DNA from: Nitrospiraceae bacterium
GTDB lineage: Bacteria > Nitrospirota > Thermodesulfovibrionia > UBA6902
Direction: 5' to 3'
Length of the DNA stretch: 41,540 bases
NCBI GenBank assembly: GCA_020356065.1
Contig: CP070632.1
Location: forward strand, 1,531,159 to 1,572,698
In this document: one piece after another, positions 33,836 to 41,540 of the stretch
Numbering within the stretch: position 1 is the first letter of the stretch
Layout: each line of letters opens with the position of its first letter
Position numbers and translations under genes: made by a program
Notes under the pieces: model-generated
Told to the model about the DNA's origin: nothing
Database searches by the model: none
The model's input: only the letters and a program-made list of their open reading frames with translations

Positions 33836-35218
33836 ATGTCAGAAAATAATATTGTGAATAAATTATTTAGTGGGAAAAAAGATCAGGGAGTTTTGGACAG
33901 AATTCCTGAAGAACATCAAATGGTATTTACCCCTACAAATGAATACTACGAATTGAAAACACGTATACATGACAAGATGCTCGATCTCATGGATCTGACC
34001 CTTATTGATTCTCTAGACCAGCATATCCTCAGGAGAGAAATCGGGAAACTGATTGAGAAGATATTATATGAAGAAAGCAGCAGCGTTCCACTAAATCTGG
34101 CTGAGCGGGAACAGTTGACCAGAGAAATTCAGGACGAAGTCCTGGGACTGGGGCCATTGGAGCCTCTTTTACAGGATCCGGTTATCTCAGATATCCTCGT
34201 TAACACATATAAACAGATATACGTGGAAAAACACGGAAAGCTTGAAAGCACAAATGTACGATTTAAGGATGATAATCATTTGATGAGAATAATTGACAAA
34301 ATTGTATCTGCTGTCGGCAGAAGGATAGACGAATCCTCCCCCATGGTTGATGCAAGGCTTGCCGATGGCTCACGAGTTAATGCAATCATTCCTCCGCTGG
34401 CTATTGACGGCCCCATGCTTTCTATCAGGCGGTTTGCCGTGGACCCCTTGGAGCTGGATGATCTTTTAGCCCTGAATACCCTGACCCCCCCTGTAGGGGA
34501 ACTCCTGAAAGGAATAGTCAAAGCAAGGCTGAATGTCCTGATAGCCGGCGGAACAGGTTCTGGTAAAACAACACTGCTGAATGTTCTGTCACGCTTTATA
34601 CCGGCAAATGAAAGAATTATTACCATAGAAGATTCTGCTGAACTGCAATTAAAACAGGATCATGTTGCAAGAATGGAAACAAGGCCTGCGAATATTGAAG
34701 AGAAGGGTGAGATTACACAGCGCGATCTGGTCCGGAACAGTCTCAGAATGCGTCCTGACCGTATTATTGTCGGAGAGGTACGAGGAGTTGAGGTGGTAGA
34801 CATGCTCCAGGCCATGAACACCGGCCATGACGGGTCTCTCACTACCATTCATGCGAATTCACCGCGCGATGCCTTATTACGACTTGAAACACTGGTTGCA
34901 ATATCCGGACTTCAGATACCTACTGAGGCCATACGTCGTTATGTCAGTTCTGCTCTTGATGTCATTATTCATCTTGATCGACTCGTCGATGGAAGAAGAA
35001 AAATAACAAGTTTTCAGGAATTGACAGGCATGGAAGGAAATGTCATCACTCTGCAGGAGATAGTCAGATTTGAACAGAAGGGAATAGACGAGAGCGGTTT
35101 TGTGAAAGGACATTTCAGGGCATCCGGAATACGGCCACGATTTATTGAACGGTTTAAAGTGCTGGGTATTCCTGTCCCTTATGATATGTTTGAACCCGGA
35201 CGAATTTTGGAAGTGTAA
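33836..35218 (+). CDS. cpaF: Pilus assembly/retraction ATPase CpaF/TadA
   Basis: 460 residues, the usual length. It is a type II/IV secretion ATPase that drives pilus extension from the cytosol. The N-terminal domain includes [27 protein letters not shown] (about residues 97-123). Walker A is GGTGSGKTT (about residues 238-246). The Asp box is [10 protein letters not shown]. Walker B is [40 protein letters not shown] (about residues 303-342) with His-box residues. AAGGAG lies upstream of the ATG. All catalytic motifs are intact. Confidence 0.97.
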   Translation: MSENNIVNKLFSGKKDQGVLDRIPEEHQMVFTPTNEYYELKTRIHDKMLDLMDLTLIDSLDQHILRREIGKLIEKILYEESSSVPLNLAEREQLTREIQDEVLGLGPLEPLLQDPVISDILVNTYKQIYVEKHGKLESTNVRFKDDNHLMRIIDKIVSAVGRRIDESSPMVDARLADGSRVNAIIPPLAIDGPMLSIRRFAVDPLELDDLLALNTLTPPVGELLKGIVKARLNVLIAGGTGSGKTTLLNVLSRFIPANERIITIEDSAELQLKQDHVARMETRPANIEEKGEITQRDLVRNSLRMRPDRIIVGEVRGVEVVDMLQAMNTGHDGSLTTIHANSPRDALLRLETLVAISGLQIPTEAIRRYVSSALDVIIHLDRLVDGRRKITSFQELTGMEGNVITLQEIVRFEQKGIDESGFVKGHFRASGIRPRFIERFKVLGIPVPYDMFEPGRILEV

Positions 35219-35239
35219 CTTCTGATTACAGGAGGCAGT

Positions 35240-36208
35240 ATGATAACAGTTTTTATCGGCATAGGAATTTTTATCACTATCGTTTTATTGATTCAGGCAG
35301 TCTATATTACGGTCAGCGCATACTCGGTTTCAGAGAGCAGAACTATAAAGAAAAGGTTGAGATCACTCTCAGCAGGCGGCGCTGTTCATGAAGAGATCGA
35401 TATTTTAAAAAATCGACTCTTAAGTGAAGTGCCGTGGCTGAACAGTCTTCTTTTGCGTTATACGAGATCCCATCATCTGGACAGATTGCTGGAACAGGCA
35501 AATTCAAACATGTCCCTCGGATTTTTCTTTCTCCTTACCGCATTTTTTGTTGTGTCAGGATTTGTTGCAGGATATATCCTGAGAATGAATCCGTATATGA
35601 TGATTATTATTGCTCCTCTTCTAGGCATGATCCCGTACTTGTACCTTTCTTCCAGAAGAGCCAGCAGGTTAAAGGCTTTTCAGGAGCAGTTACCTGACGC
35701 TCTTGATCTTATGGCACGTGCCCTCAGGGCCGGACATGCCTTTACCGGTGGGCTGAATATGGTTGCTGAAGAATTTGCGGATCCGATAGGACCTGAATTT
35801 GCAAAGACAATTGATGAAATAAATTTCGGAATCGGAGTGAATGAAGCCATGATAAACCTTGCGAGGCGTATCGATATCCCTGACCTTCAGTTCTTCACGC
35901 TGGCGGTAATCATACAAAGGGAGACCGGAGGAAACCTTGCGGAGATCTTTGAAAAAATTGCATATATAATACGGGAACGTTTCAAGCTTTTTGGAAAAGT
36001 ACGCGCATTGTCTGCAGAAGGAAAGTATTCGGCTATCATTCTTTTTGTCCTTCCTATTGTCATGGCAGTATACATTTCCATAGTGAATCCTTCATATATG
36101 TCTTTGTTATACACGGATCCCATGGGATTTAAAATGGTGTGTATGGCCATTGGCCTGATGATTACAGGGGCCTTCGTCATGAGAAGGATGATAAATATAA
36201 AAGTATAG
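35240..36208 (+). CDS. tadB: Flp pilus inner-membrane platform protein TadB
   Basis: 322 residues. An N-terminal helix (about residues 2-25), a paired helix region (about residues 90-135, FFFLLTAFFVVSGFVAGYIL and MIIIAPLLGMIPYLYL), the T2SSF domain (about residues 155-285, QLPDALDLMARALRAGHAFTGGLNMVAEEFADPIGPEFAKTIDEINFG) and two C-terminal helices. The T2SSF domain contacts the CpaF ATPase. AGGAGG precedes the ATG; tadC follows after 13 bp. Confidence 0.93.
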   Translation: MITVFIGIGIFITIVLLIQAVYITVSAYSVSESRTIKKRLRSLSAGGAVHEEIDILKNRLLSEVPWLNSLLLRYTRSHHLDRLLEQANSNMSLGFFFLLTAFFVVSGFVAGYILRMNPYMMIIIAPLLGMIPYLYLSSRRASRLKAFQEQLPDALDLMARALRAGHAFTGGLNMVAEEFADPIGPEFAKTIDEINFGIGVNEAMINLARRIDIPDLQFFTLAVIIQRETGGNLAEIFEKIAYIIRERFKLFGKVRALSAEGKYSAIILFVLPIVMAVYISIVNPSYMSLLYTDPMGFKMVCMAIGLMITGAFVMRRMINIKV

Positions 36209-36221
36209 GGAAGAGGGATAT

Positions 36222-37163
36222 ATGATGAGAGATGAAGTTGTAATTTCAATAATGGTGTTTGTCGGATCAATTCTTTTTTTGATGGGATTTATATCGATTT
36301 ATTTTATGCAGGAAAGAAAAAAGAAAATTATTGATCAGATAAAAAGTGAGGGTGAGAATCTAATTCTCAGGAAGAAAACTGATTATGGTAAAGATGTCCA
36401 GAGCACGTTAGGTAAGATCATAAGCTCAATAGGTAACACGTTTAAGCCCAAAACAGAACAGAATAATTCAGCAATTCGCAGGAACTTATTACAGGCAGGA
36501 TACCGTAAACATAACGCTCCAGCGATCTTTATGGGATATAAGATCTTCTTTGCAATTTGCCTTCCTGTATTATTCTCGGTCTGGAAATTATTATTAATTA
36601 CGGTGTTTTCACCTGCCTTTTTTATGGGTCTCTCCATTATGCTGGCTTTGACGGGGTTTTATTTGCCTAACCTTTGGGTAAAGATGAAGAAAGCCTGGAG
36701 GAAAGACAAAATTATAGAAGGGTTTCCGGATGCCCTTGACCTGATGGTTATCTGTGTTGAGGCAGGGATGGGGATGGATGCTGTGATTTCACGTGTCGGA
36801 GAGGAAATGAAATTGAGAAACAAAGTAGTGAGCGAGGAGTTCCGGCTTTTAAGTCTGGAACTCAGAGCCGGCAAACCCCGCCGGGAGGCCCTGAAGAATC
36901 TTGGGATGAGGACAGGGATTGATGATGTAGCCAGTCTGATGACGCTGTTGATCCAGACAGATAAATTCGGGACCAGCGTGGCCCAGGCCCTCAGGGTGCA
37001 TTCTGATTCAATGAGAACCAAACGACAGCAGAGAGCAGAAGAGATAGCTGCCAAATTGCCGGTGAAGCTGGTTTTTCCATTGATTCTTTTTATGTTACCC
37101 GCACTTTTAGTGACAATAGTCGGTCCTGCAGTAATTAAGATGATCAGGGTATTAAAGTTTTAG
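36222..37163 (+). CDS. tadC: Flp pilus inner-membrane platform protein TadC
   Basis: 313 residues, a paralogue of TadB. N-terminal helix (about residues 5-27), middle helices (about residues 105-148), T2SSF domain (about residues 165-280: GFPDALDLMVICVEAGMGMDAVISRVGEEM, ELRAGKPRREALKNLGMRTGIDDVASLMTLLIQTDKFGTSVAQAL) and a final helix (LPVKLVFPLILFMLPALLVTIVGPA). It pairs with TadB to form the platform. It is closely spaced to tadB, with AGAGGG before the ATG. Confidence 0.93.
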   Translation: MMRDEVVISIMVFVGSILFLMGFISIYFMQERKKKIIDQIKSEGENLILRKKTDYGKDVQSTLGKIISSIGNTFKPKTEQNNSAIRRNLLQAGYRKHNAPAIFMGYKIFFAICLPVLFSVWKLLLITVFSPAFFMGLSIMLALTGFYLPNLWVKMKKAWRKDKIIEGFPDALDLMVICVEAGMGMDAVISRVGEEMKLRNKVVSEEFRLLSLELRAGKPRREALKNLGMRTGIDDVASLMTLLIQTDKFGTSVAQALRVHSDSMRTKRQQRAEEIAAKLPVKLVFPLILFMLPALLVTIVGPAVIKMIRVLKF

Positions 37164-37211
37164 TTTCAAGGTACTAATAATGTTAATTATGTTGACATAA
37201 GGGGGGATATT

Positions 37212-38798
37212 ATGAAAAAAAAATACAGGAGAAGGGTCATGATGATGAATAATAAATTGTCGTTCCGTTTCTGTTATTATGTCTCGCTGATTCTTTGCTT
37301 CAGTCTTTTAACTGGCTGTTCCTCCATGCACAATATCAGCTTGGGGACATCACAGAATTCAGAAAAAAACAGTAACAGGGTTCTCAAGAATGTCTATTTA
37401 ATTGTCAAGAACCCGGGAGGTAATCCGGATTCCCATTACCAGCTTGCGAAATTCTTTCAGATGAGAGGCCGTCATGAAGAGGCTATTGATGAATTCAATA
37501 AAACTGTACTGATCGATCCTGAATATATCAACGCATACAATGGAATGGGTATTTCTTTTGATATGATGGGAGAGTATTCCATGGCGGATGAGTCATATCA
37601 GAAAGCCCTTTTGCTCAATCCGGATTCGGATCATGTGCTGAATAACATGGGGTATTCCTTTGTACTTCAAAACAAAATTGATAAGGCCATCACGACTTTT
37701 CAACATGCTATTGCCGTTCAGGGGGAGGAGCCCCGTTACTACAATAACCTTGCAATCGCATATGCATATAACCGTCAGTATGACGAAGCAATGGATGCAT
37801 GTAATAAGGGCGGGGACAATATCGACGTCCACTACAGTATTGCGGATATGTACTATAAACAGGGGTTATTCGCTGAGTCAAAAAACCATTTTGAAAAAAT
37901 CATGGATATAGATCCATCATTCAGGGATGCCAGGACGAAGTGGGAAGCAACTGAAGCCATGACCAGGATAGCACAGGAACCTGAGACAATGACCGAACAG
38001 GATGCTCCCGCGTCTTTGCCTGTCACAGACACCATGGAAAAAGAAGTCACGGAAATTGCCGTGCAGGATAATACGGTAACAGAGATGCATACACCAGATA
38101 CAGACGTTGAAATATCAAATGGGAATGGTATAGACCGGATGGCAAGAAAAGTTGGCGAATTCCTGAGAAAAAAGGGCATAAATGTAACGTGGCTTACAAA
38201 TGCTGATCATTTTAATTATCAGGAAACGAACATTTATTATCGTTACGGATATCGTGACAGCGCAATGCATATTGAAAAAATGCTGCCGGGAACCCAGGGG
38301 TATCAGGAATCAATCATATCTGACAGGCCGGAAAACATCAACGTGAAAGTCATTATAGGCAGAGATTTGTTAGCACACCGGGATATTCTTGAGTTACATA
38401 CGGAACCTCTGTTTGCAGCGAAGACAGGCAAAAATATGTCACATTTTTCAAGTGAAGAGGGTAATCAGAATACAGAGCAGAATGAGACTGCGTTGGAAGT
38501 TGAAATATCAAACGGCAATGGTGTTAACAACATCGCGAAAAAAGTTGCCACCTATCTTCAGAAAAAGGGGATAAGGGTAACACGGATTACAAATGCTGAT
38601 AACTTCAATCACGAAAAAACAGAAATCTTGTATCGCAAAGGAAATTTTGAAAGTGCCTCACATATAGAAAATATATTGCCCGGGGAGCAGAATTATGAAG
38701 AAGCTGCCATACATGACAGACCTTCCAACATCAGGGTTAAAGTAATCCTGGGAAAAGACATGGTCACTCACAAGAATGAATTTGAGATAGAGAGTTAA
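37212..38798 (+). CDS. TPR lipoprotein with two LytR C-terminal domains (TadD-like)
   Basis: 528 residues. The lipoprotein signal ends in LLTGC (Cys36). TadD-type TPR repeats follow (about residues 65-240: HEEAIDEFNKTVLIDPEYINAYNGMGISFDMMGEYSMADESYQKALLLNPDS). After an acidic, Thr-rich linker come two LytR_C-type domains, about residues 297-386 and 429-521. Each starts VEISNGNG and ends in VKVI(I/L)G(R/K)D. The two domains align over their full length, an internal duplication. TadD is needed for secretin assembly; the added LytR_C domains may bind envelope polymers, which is inference. An AAGGGGGG site precedes the ATG. Confidence 0.85.
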   Translation: MKKKYRRRVMMMNNKLSFRFCYYVSLILCFSLLTGCSSMHNISLGTSQNSEKNSNRVLKNVYLIVKNPGGNPDSHYQLAKFFQMRGRHEEAIDEFNKTVLIDPEYINAYNGMGISFDMMGEYSMADESYQKALLLNPDSDHVLNNMGYSFVLQNKIDKAITTFQHAIAVQGEEPRYYNNLAIAYAYNRQYDEAMDACNKGGDNIDVHYSIADMYYKQGLFAESKNHFEKIMDIDPSFRDARTKWEATEAMTRIAQEPETMTEQDAPASLPVTDTMEKEVTEIAVQDNTVTEMHTPDTDVEISNGNGIDRMARKVGEFLRKKGINVTWLTNADHFNYQETNIYYRYGYRDSAMHIEKMLPGTQGYQESIISDRPENINVKVIIGRDLLAHRDILELHTEPLFAAKTGKNMSHFSSEEGNQNTEQNETALEVEISNGNGVNNIAKKVATYLQKKGIRVTRITNADNFNHEKTEILYRKGNFESASHIENILPGEQNYEEAAIHDRPSNIRVKVILGKDMVTHKNEFEIES

Positions 38799-38800
38799 AA

Positions 38801-39760
38801 ATGAAATTAAGATACCGATTACCATTTGTATTCATAATTGTCATTACCATATCAATGATTTCCTGTTCTCACCATAACGCCAGGAGTAACCTTATCAAAA
38901 AAAACCAGATCAGGGCCATGATCAATCAGCATAATCAGGATAATCTGTCTCCATATCGGGAGGATATTGGAAAACTATTACCTGAGTTGACCGCAGAGGA
39001 TTATGAGAAAAGGGGCGATGAGTATGTGAGACAGGACAATATGAATATGTCGTTTATCGAATATGAGAAAGCGGCCCGGTTGAACCCGGAATCCACAGTC
39101 TTAAAATACAAGATGGGTACGCTCATGCTGAAAAAAGGATTTACGGAAGATGCTGAAAGCATGTTTCAAACCATCCTTACCATTGATCCTGACAATGCCC
39201 CTGCCTACATGGGTCTCGGAAAATCGGCATTTATCAAGGGAGACCTTCAGGGGGCGGAAATAAATTTTCATGAAGTATTAATACGGGATGATCAGCAGTG
39301 GAAGGCGTACAATTACCTAGGAATTATTTGTGACCGTCAACAAAGATTTGAAGAAGCGGTAAAACATTATGCGTCTGCCATATGGCTCCAGCCAGCTAAT
39401 GCCGCCTTATATAACAACATGGGAATGTCCCTGTACTTAAGTGGTCAGTATGATAAGGCAGTCAGGGCTTTTGAAGAAGCTTTGGGGAGATCGGACGATA
39501 AAAAGATATTCAATAATATGGCGCTTGCCCTCTACAAAACAGGTGAAAAAGACAGAGCCTTTAACAACTTTAACAAGGCCGGTGACAGGGCGTCTGCCTA
39601 TAATAATCTGGGATATATGCATTTAATCACAGGCGAAAGCGACAAAGCTGCAAAGGCATTTTCAGAGGCGATAGAAATTAATCCAAAATTTTATGTAAGG
39701 GCCAATGAAAATCTGGAAGAAACAATTGCAATATCCTCTGAGATTGCAGAACAGCAGTGA
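38801..39760 (+). CDS. TPR lipoprotein of the Tad locus
   Basis: 319 residues. The signal FVFIIVITISMISC has a lipobox-like MISC (Cys22). About six TPR repeats span residues 65-310: EKRGDEYVRQDNMNMSFIEYEKAARLNPES, YMGLGKSAFIKGDLQGAEINFHEVL, YNNMGMSLYLSGQYDKAVRAFEEAL and a final NLGYMHLITGESDKAAKAFSEAIEINPKF. It starts 2 bp after the preceding TPR lipoprotein, so the two are surely co-transcribed. It is a second TadD-like scaffold for the secretin or outer-membrane part of the pilus. Confidence 0.85.
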   Translation: MKLRYRLPFVFIIVITISMISCSHHNARSNLIKKNQIRAMINQHNQDNLSPYREDIGKLLPELTAEDYEKRGDEYVRQDNMNMSFIEYEKAARLNPESTVLKYKMGTLMLKKGFTEDAESMFQTILTIDPDNAPAYMGLGKSAFIKGDLQGAEINFHEVLIRDDQQWKAYNYLGIICDRQQRFEEAVKHYASAIWLQPANAALYNNMGMSLYLSGQYDKAVRAFEEALGRSDDKKIFNNMALALYKTGEKDRAFNNFNKAGDRASAYNNLGYMHLITGESDKAAKAFSEAIEINPKFYVRANENLEETIAISSEIAEQQ

Positions 39761-39803
39761 TCGAGTGACCTGTCTGTTTTCCCGGCTATTAAGGATAATT
39801 TGA

Positions 39804-40859
39804 ATGAGTAACATAAAAAAAATTAATATTATTCTGTTAATCAGCCTGCTGACAATATTTACGTTCGTCCCGCATGGACATACATTATTTAAGCGTGACA
39901 TGAATAAGGCGAAGAAGTTTATCGCTGAAGGCAGTTACGAAAAGGCAATTCCCCTGCTTGAAACAGCTGTATTGGAGCGAATTACAGATCCTGAAGCACA
40001 TTTTCTGTTGGCAGTTTCATATTTTAACAATGATAATACTGATAATGCTGATCAGGTGTTTGAACTTACAGCTCAACTTGAACCTGATTATAGAGACGAT
40101 ATTGGACAAGTGTATAAAGAAGCATCTATCAGGTCCCTTACCAGGGGGGACGTCCTTATTGCGTGCAGTCTTTTTGAAAAAGCGGTCGAGCATTATCCAA
40201 TGATTGAGAGAGGGATCAAAACTGTCTTTAGCGGGGGTACACGAAATATTGAGTATTACAAAAAATGCATCAACAACGCAAAAGGCAGGAGTAAAGATCT
40301 GAGTCATACGGATAATGGGATATCAATACATGGTTCTTATGGATTGCGTGATAAAAAAATGAATGGAATTTCCAAAAACACAATATTGATAAAGGGCAGC
40401 CCGGAGCAAAAGCAGGCATATAACGGAATAGTAATTCATGGTATGCAGCAAATACCTGCTTCAGAATCCGTAGACCTGAATAGAATAACCGGAGTGCATG
40501 ACAAACAGAACGTTGTGAATGATTATTACATAAAACCCAAAATGAAAGTTGTATTAGAGAGAAAATTTACGTTTGATGATGCCTTTGATAACAAATATGG
40601 CCAGATTAAAACTATAAAATTTGAAGAGGATGATATCAGAGTTGATGATAAAATCGAAGTTGTAAGCCAGTTGAAGGGAACAGGCATTTTTAGAGGCAGC
40701 GAAATTGGTATATGGAATGGCGACATGGATAATCTTAAATGGACAGCAACAAAAAACGGCTATTATGCAGAAAAAGTCAAAGATATAAAAAAAGGAGCAT
40801 TTACAATCAGCCTTGCGGAAAGAAGAGATGTTGAAGTAATAGTGAGGGTAATACGATAA
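39804..40859 (+). CDS. Exported TPR protein with unknown beta-rich C-terminal domain
   Basis: 351 residues. The signal peptide (about residues 8-28, INIILLISLLTIFTFVPHGHT) is followed by TPR-like repeats to about residue 140 (AKKFIAEGSYEKAIPLLETAVL, AHFLLAVSYFNNDNTDNADQVFELTAQLEPD). The linker carries two similar patches, DNGISIHGSYG and YNGIVIHGMQQ. The C-terminal domain (about residues 245-351; KMKVVLERKFTFDDAFDNKYG, KLKGTGIFRGSEIGIWNGD-like, DVEVIVRVIR) looks all-beta and is not recognised. AAGGA precedes the ATG. It is the last gene of the Tad run; the function is inferred only from position. Confidence 0.75.
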   Translation: MSNIKKINIILLISLLTIFTFVPHGHTLFKRDMNKAKKFIAEGSYEKAIPLLETAVLERITDPEAHFLLAVSYFNNDNTDNADQVFELTAQLEPDYRDDIGQVYKEASIRSLTRGDVLIACSLFEKAVEHYPMIERGIKTVFSGGTRNIEYYKKCINNAKGRSKDLSHTDNGISIHGSYGLRDKKMNGISKNTILIKGSPEQKQAYNGIVIHGMQQIPASESVDLNRITGVHDKQNVVNDYYIKPKMKVVLERKFTFDDAFDNKYGQIKTIKFEEDDIRVDDKIEVVSQLKGTGIFRGSEIGIWNGDMDNLKWTATKNGYYAEKVKDIKKGAFTISLAERRDVEVIVRVIR

Positions 40860-40861
40860 TC

Positions 40862-40907
40862 ATCCCTGACAAAATTAATTAATGAAGTCATCACCTTTAG
40901 TCAGGAT
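40862..40907 (+). terminator. Possible hairpin at the end of the Tad operon
   Basis: ATCCCTGAC (40862-40870) pairs with GTCAGGAT (40900-40907), with one bulged base and a 29-nt loop. There is no T tract directly after it. Only weakly supported as a terminator. Confidence 0.3.
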
Positions 40908-40987
40908 TGAAAAACAAATTATGTTAATGAATACCTTGCTTCTTTTTTATTTCATTAGATATTTTTTTCAGAAAGATTCACAGAATT

Positions 40988-41353
40988 ATGGATAAGAGAG
41001 TTTTTAATAGACTGAACGTGGATATTAAGATATCGTTTAATCTCTGGAATCCACTTGTCTGGAAAAAGGAATATAATGGAGTTATCAAAAATATCTCGGA
41101 AAACGGCCTTTTTATAAGCACGGTAACTCCGAGTTTCCCAGACGAAGCCCTGCTCGAAATATATCTCCGTGCTGATAATGAAATAATATTTATCCCTGCC
41201 AAAGAAAATAAAATAATCTGGAGGACATCGGTATCCGGTAATGTATGCGGCAGTATAGGGGTGGTGTTGTTACATCCGCCAAAAGTCTATTATAAATTTG
41301 TACGGCATCTCAAGGGTATTGATACATTATCGGACACAATCACGCCGGGATAA
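40988..41353 (+). CDS. PilZ-domain protein (predicted c-di-GMP receptor)
   Basis: 121 residues, a single PilZ domain. The N-terminal RxxxR c-di-GMP motif is visible (KRVFNRLNVDI, Arg4 and Arg8), followed by the second motif (D/N)xSxxG as KNISENGLFI (about residues 34-43). The rest is a six-stranded beta barrel with a terminal helix (YYKFVRHLKGI). Both ligand motifs are intact, so binding of cyclic di-GMP is expected. It lies 128 bp after the last Tad gene on the same strand and may link pilus function to c-di-GMP, though it could be separately transcribed. Confidence 0.85.
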   Translation: MDKRVFNRLNVDIKISFNLWNPLVWKKEYNGVIKNISENGLFISTVTPSFPDEALLEIYLRADNEIIFIPAKENKIIWRTSVSGNVCGSIGVVLLHPPKVYYKFVRHLKGIDTLSDTITPG

Positions 41354-41383
41354 CGATTTTAAAGTTCAGCCTCGTCACGATAT

Positions 41384-41540
41384 CTAGAACCTATCTCAAA
41401 AACAATTTAGCAGTAATTGTCATGCCCGCAGTTTGTAAGCGGGCATCCAGAACATCTTGAAAAGACTGGATTCCCGATCGAGTCGGGAATGACGATTCAT
41501 GGTTTGTTACTTATAAAATCAATTTTGAGATAGGTTCTAG
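41384..41540. mobile_element. MITE-like element with CTAG-ended terminal inverted repeats
   Basis: Perfect 18-bp inverted ends: CTAGAACCTATCTCAAAA at 41384-41401 and its reverse complement at 41523-41540. Between them are two hairpins: TGCCCGC / GCGGGCA (around 41423-41446) and ATTCCCGA / TCGGGAAT (around 41470-41490). There is no room for a transposase, so it would be a non-autonomous element. The right end coincides with the window edge, so a target duplication cannot be checked. CTAG may be part of the ends or a duplicated target. Confidence 0.7.

Noticed and set aside
36659-37054. 131-codon minus-strand open frame inside tadC
   Set aside because: It is the antisense of the conserved T2SSF domain, with a Ser/Arg-rich shadow translation and no start signals.

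Overview
The window looks like chromosomal DNA of a Gram-negative, probably anaerobic bacterium outside the classical Proteobacteria. I infer a Nitrospirota- or Desulfobacterota-like lineage. The basis is a complete Tol-Pal envelope operon, an F-type ATP synthase operon with paired b and b' stalk subunits and no a or c genes, futalosine hydrolase (menaquinone by the futalosine route), type III pantothenate kinase and a CdaA-CdaR-GlmM cluster. Base composition looks moderate, roughly 40-45% GC by eye. The taxonomic call is inference only.

Layout. 5-1701 (minus strand): tRNA-Ala, a TrmN6-type tRNA methyltransferase and a phosphoglycolate phosphatase. 1834-8006 (minus strand): the ATP synthase operon, transcribed b', b, delta, alpha, gamma, beta, epsilon, with a terminator after epsilon. 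8277-13422 (plus strand): tolQ-tolR-tolA-tolB-pal-cpoB and a small glycine-zipper protein. 13783-20807: mixed housekeeping genes: prfB with its programmed frameshift, a nitroreductase, a cupin-like protein, a TraB/GumN protein, mqnB, a metallo-beta-lactamase-fold hydrolase, nth, coaX and a universal stress protein. 21180-24835: a TonB-like protein followed by cdaA-cdaR-glmM, then initiator tRNA-Met. 25533-26767: two convergent LuxR-type regulators with degenerate receiver domains. 27067-40859: a complete Flp/Tad pilus locus: two tandem Flp pilins, prepilin peptidase, CpaB, secretin, a small exported protein, TadE, TadG, CpaE, CpaF, TadB, TadC and three exported TPR proteins. It is followed by a PilZ-domain protein and by a CTAG-ended MITE-like element at the window edge.

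Genes working together. The TolQR motor, TolA, TolB, Pal and CpoB should form the trans-envelope constriction machine. CdaA makes c-di-AMP and is coupled to its regulator CdaR and to GlmM. The Tad genes supply pilin, maturation peptidase, outer-membrane secretin, ATPase and inner-membrane platform, so the pilus could be self-sufficient. The PilZ protein (c-di-GMP) and the two LuxR-type proteins flank the locus and are candidate regulators.

The most unusual signal is in the gaps. At least five junctions carry inverted repeats whose arms are built from degenerate 7-nt iterations. Each locus uses its own word, shared by both of its arms. Two more carry a similar 10-11-nt design. Every ATP-synthase junction that has a gap holds one such element, and one at the start of tolB appears to encode part of the TolB signal peptide. 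A second family is an ERIC-like element of about 160 bp, with ends containing AAGGCAGG, present in three intergenic copies. Several first-in-operon genes have a -10 hexamer only 6-14 nt before the ATG and no Shine-Dalgarno sequence, which suggests leaderless mRNAs.
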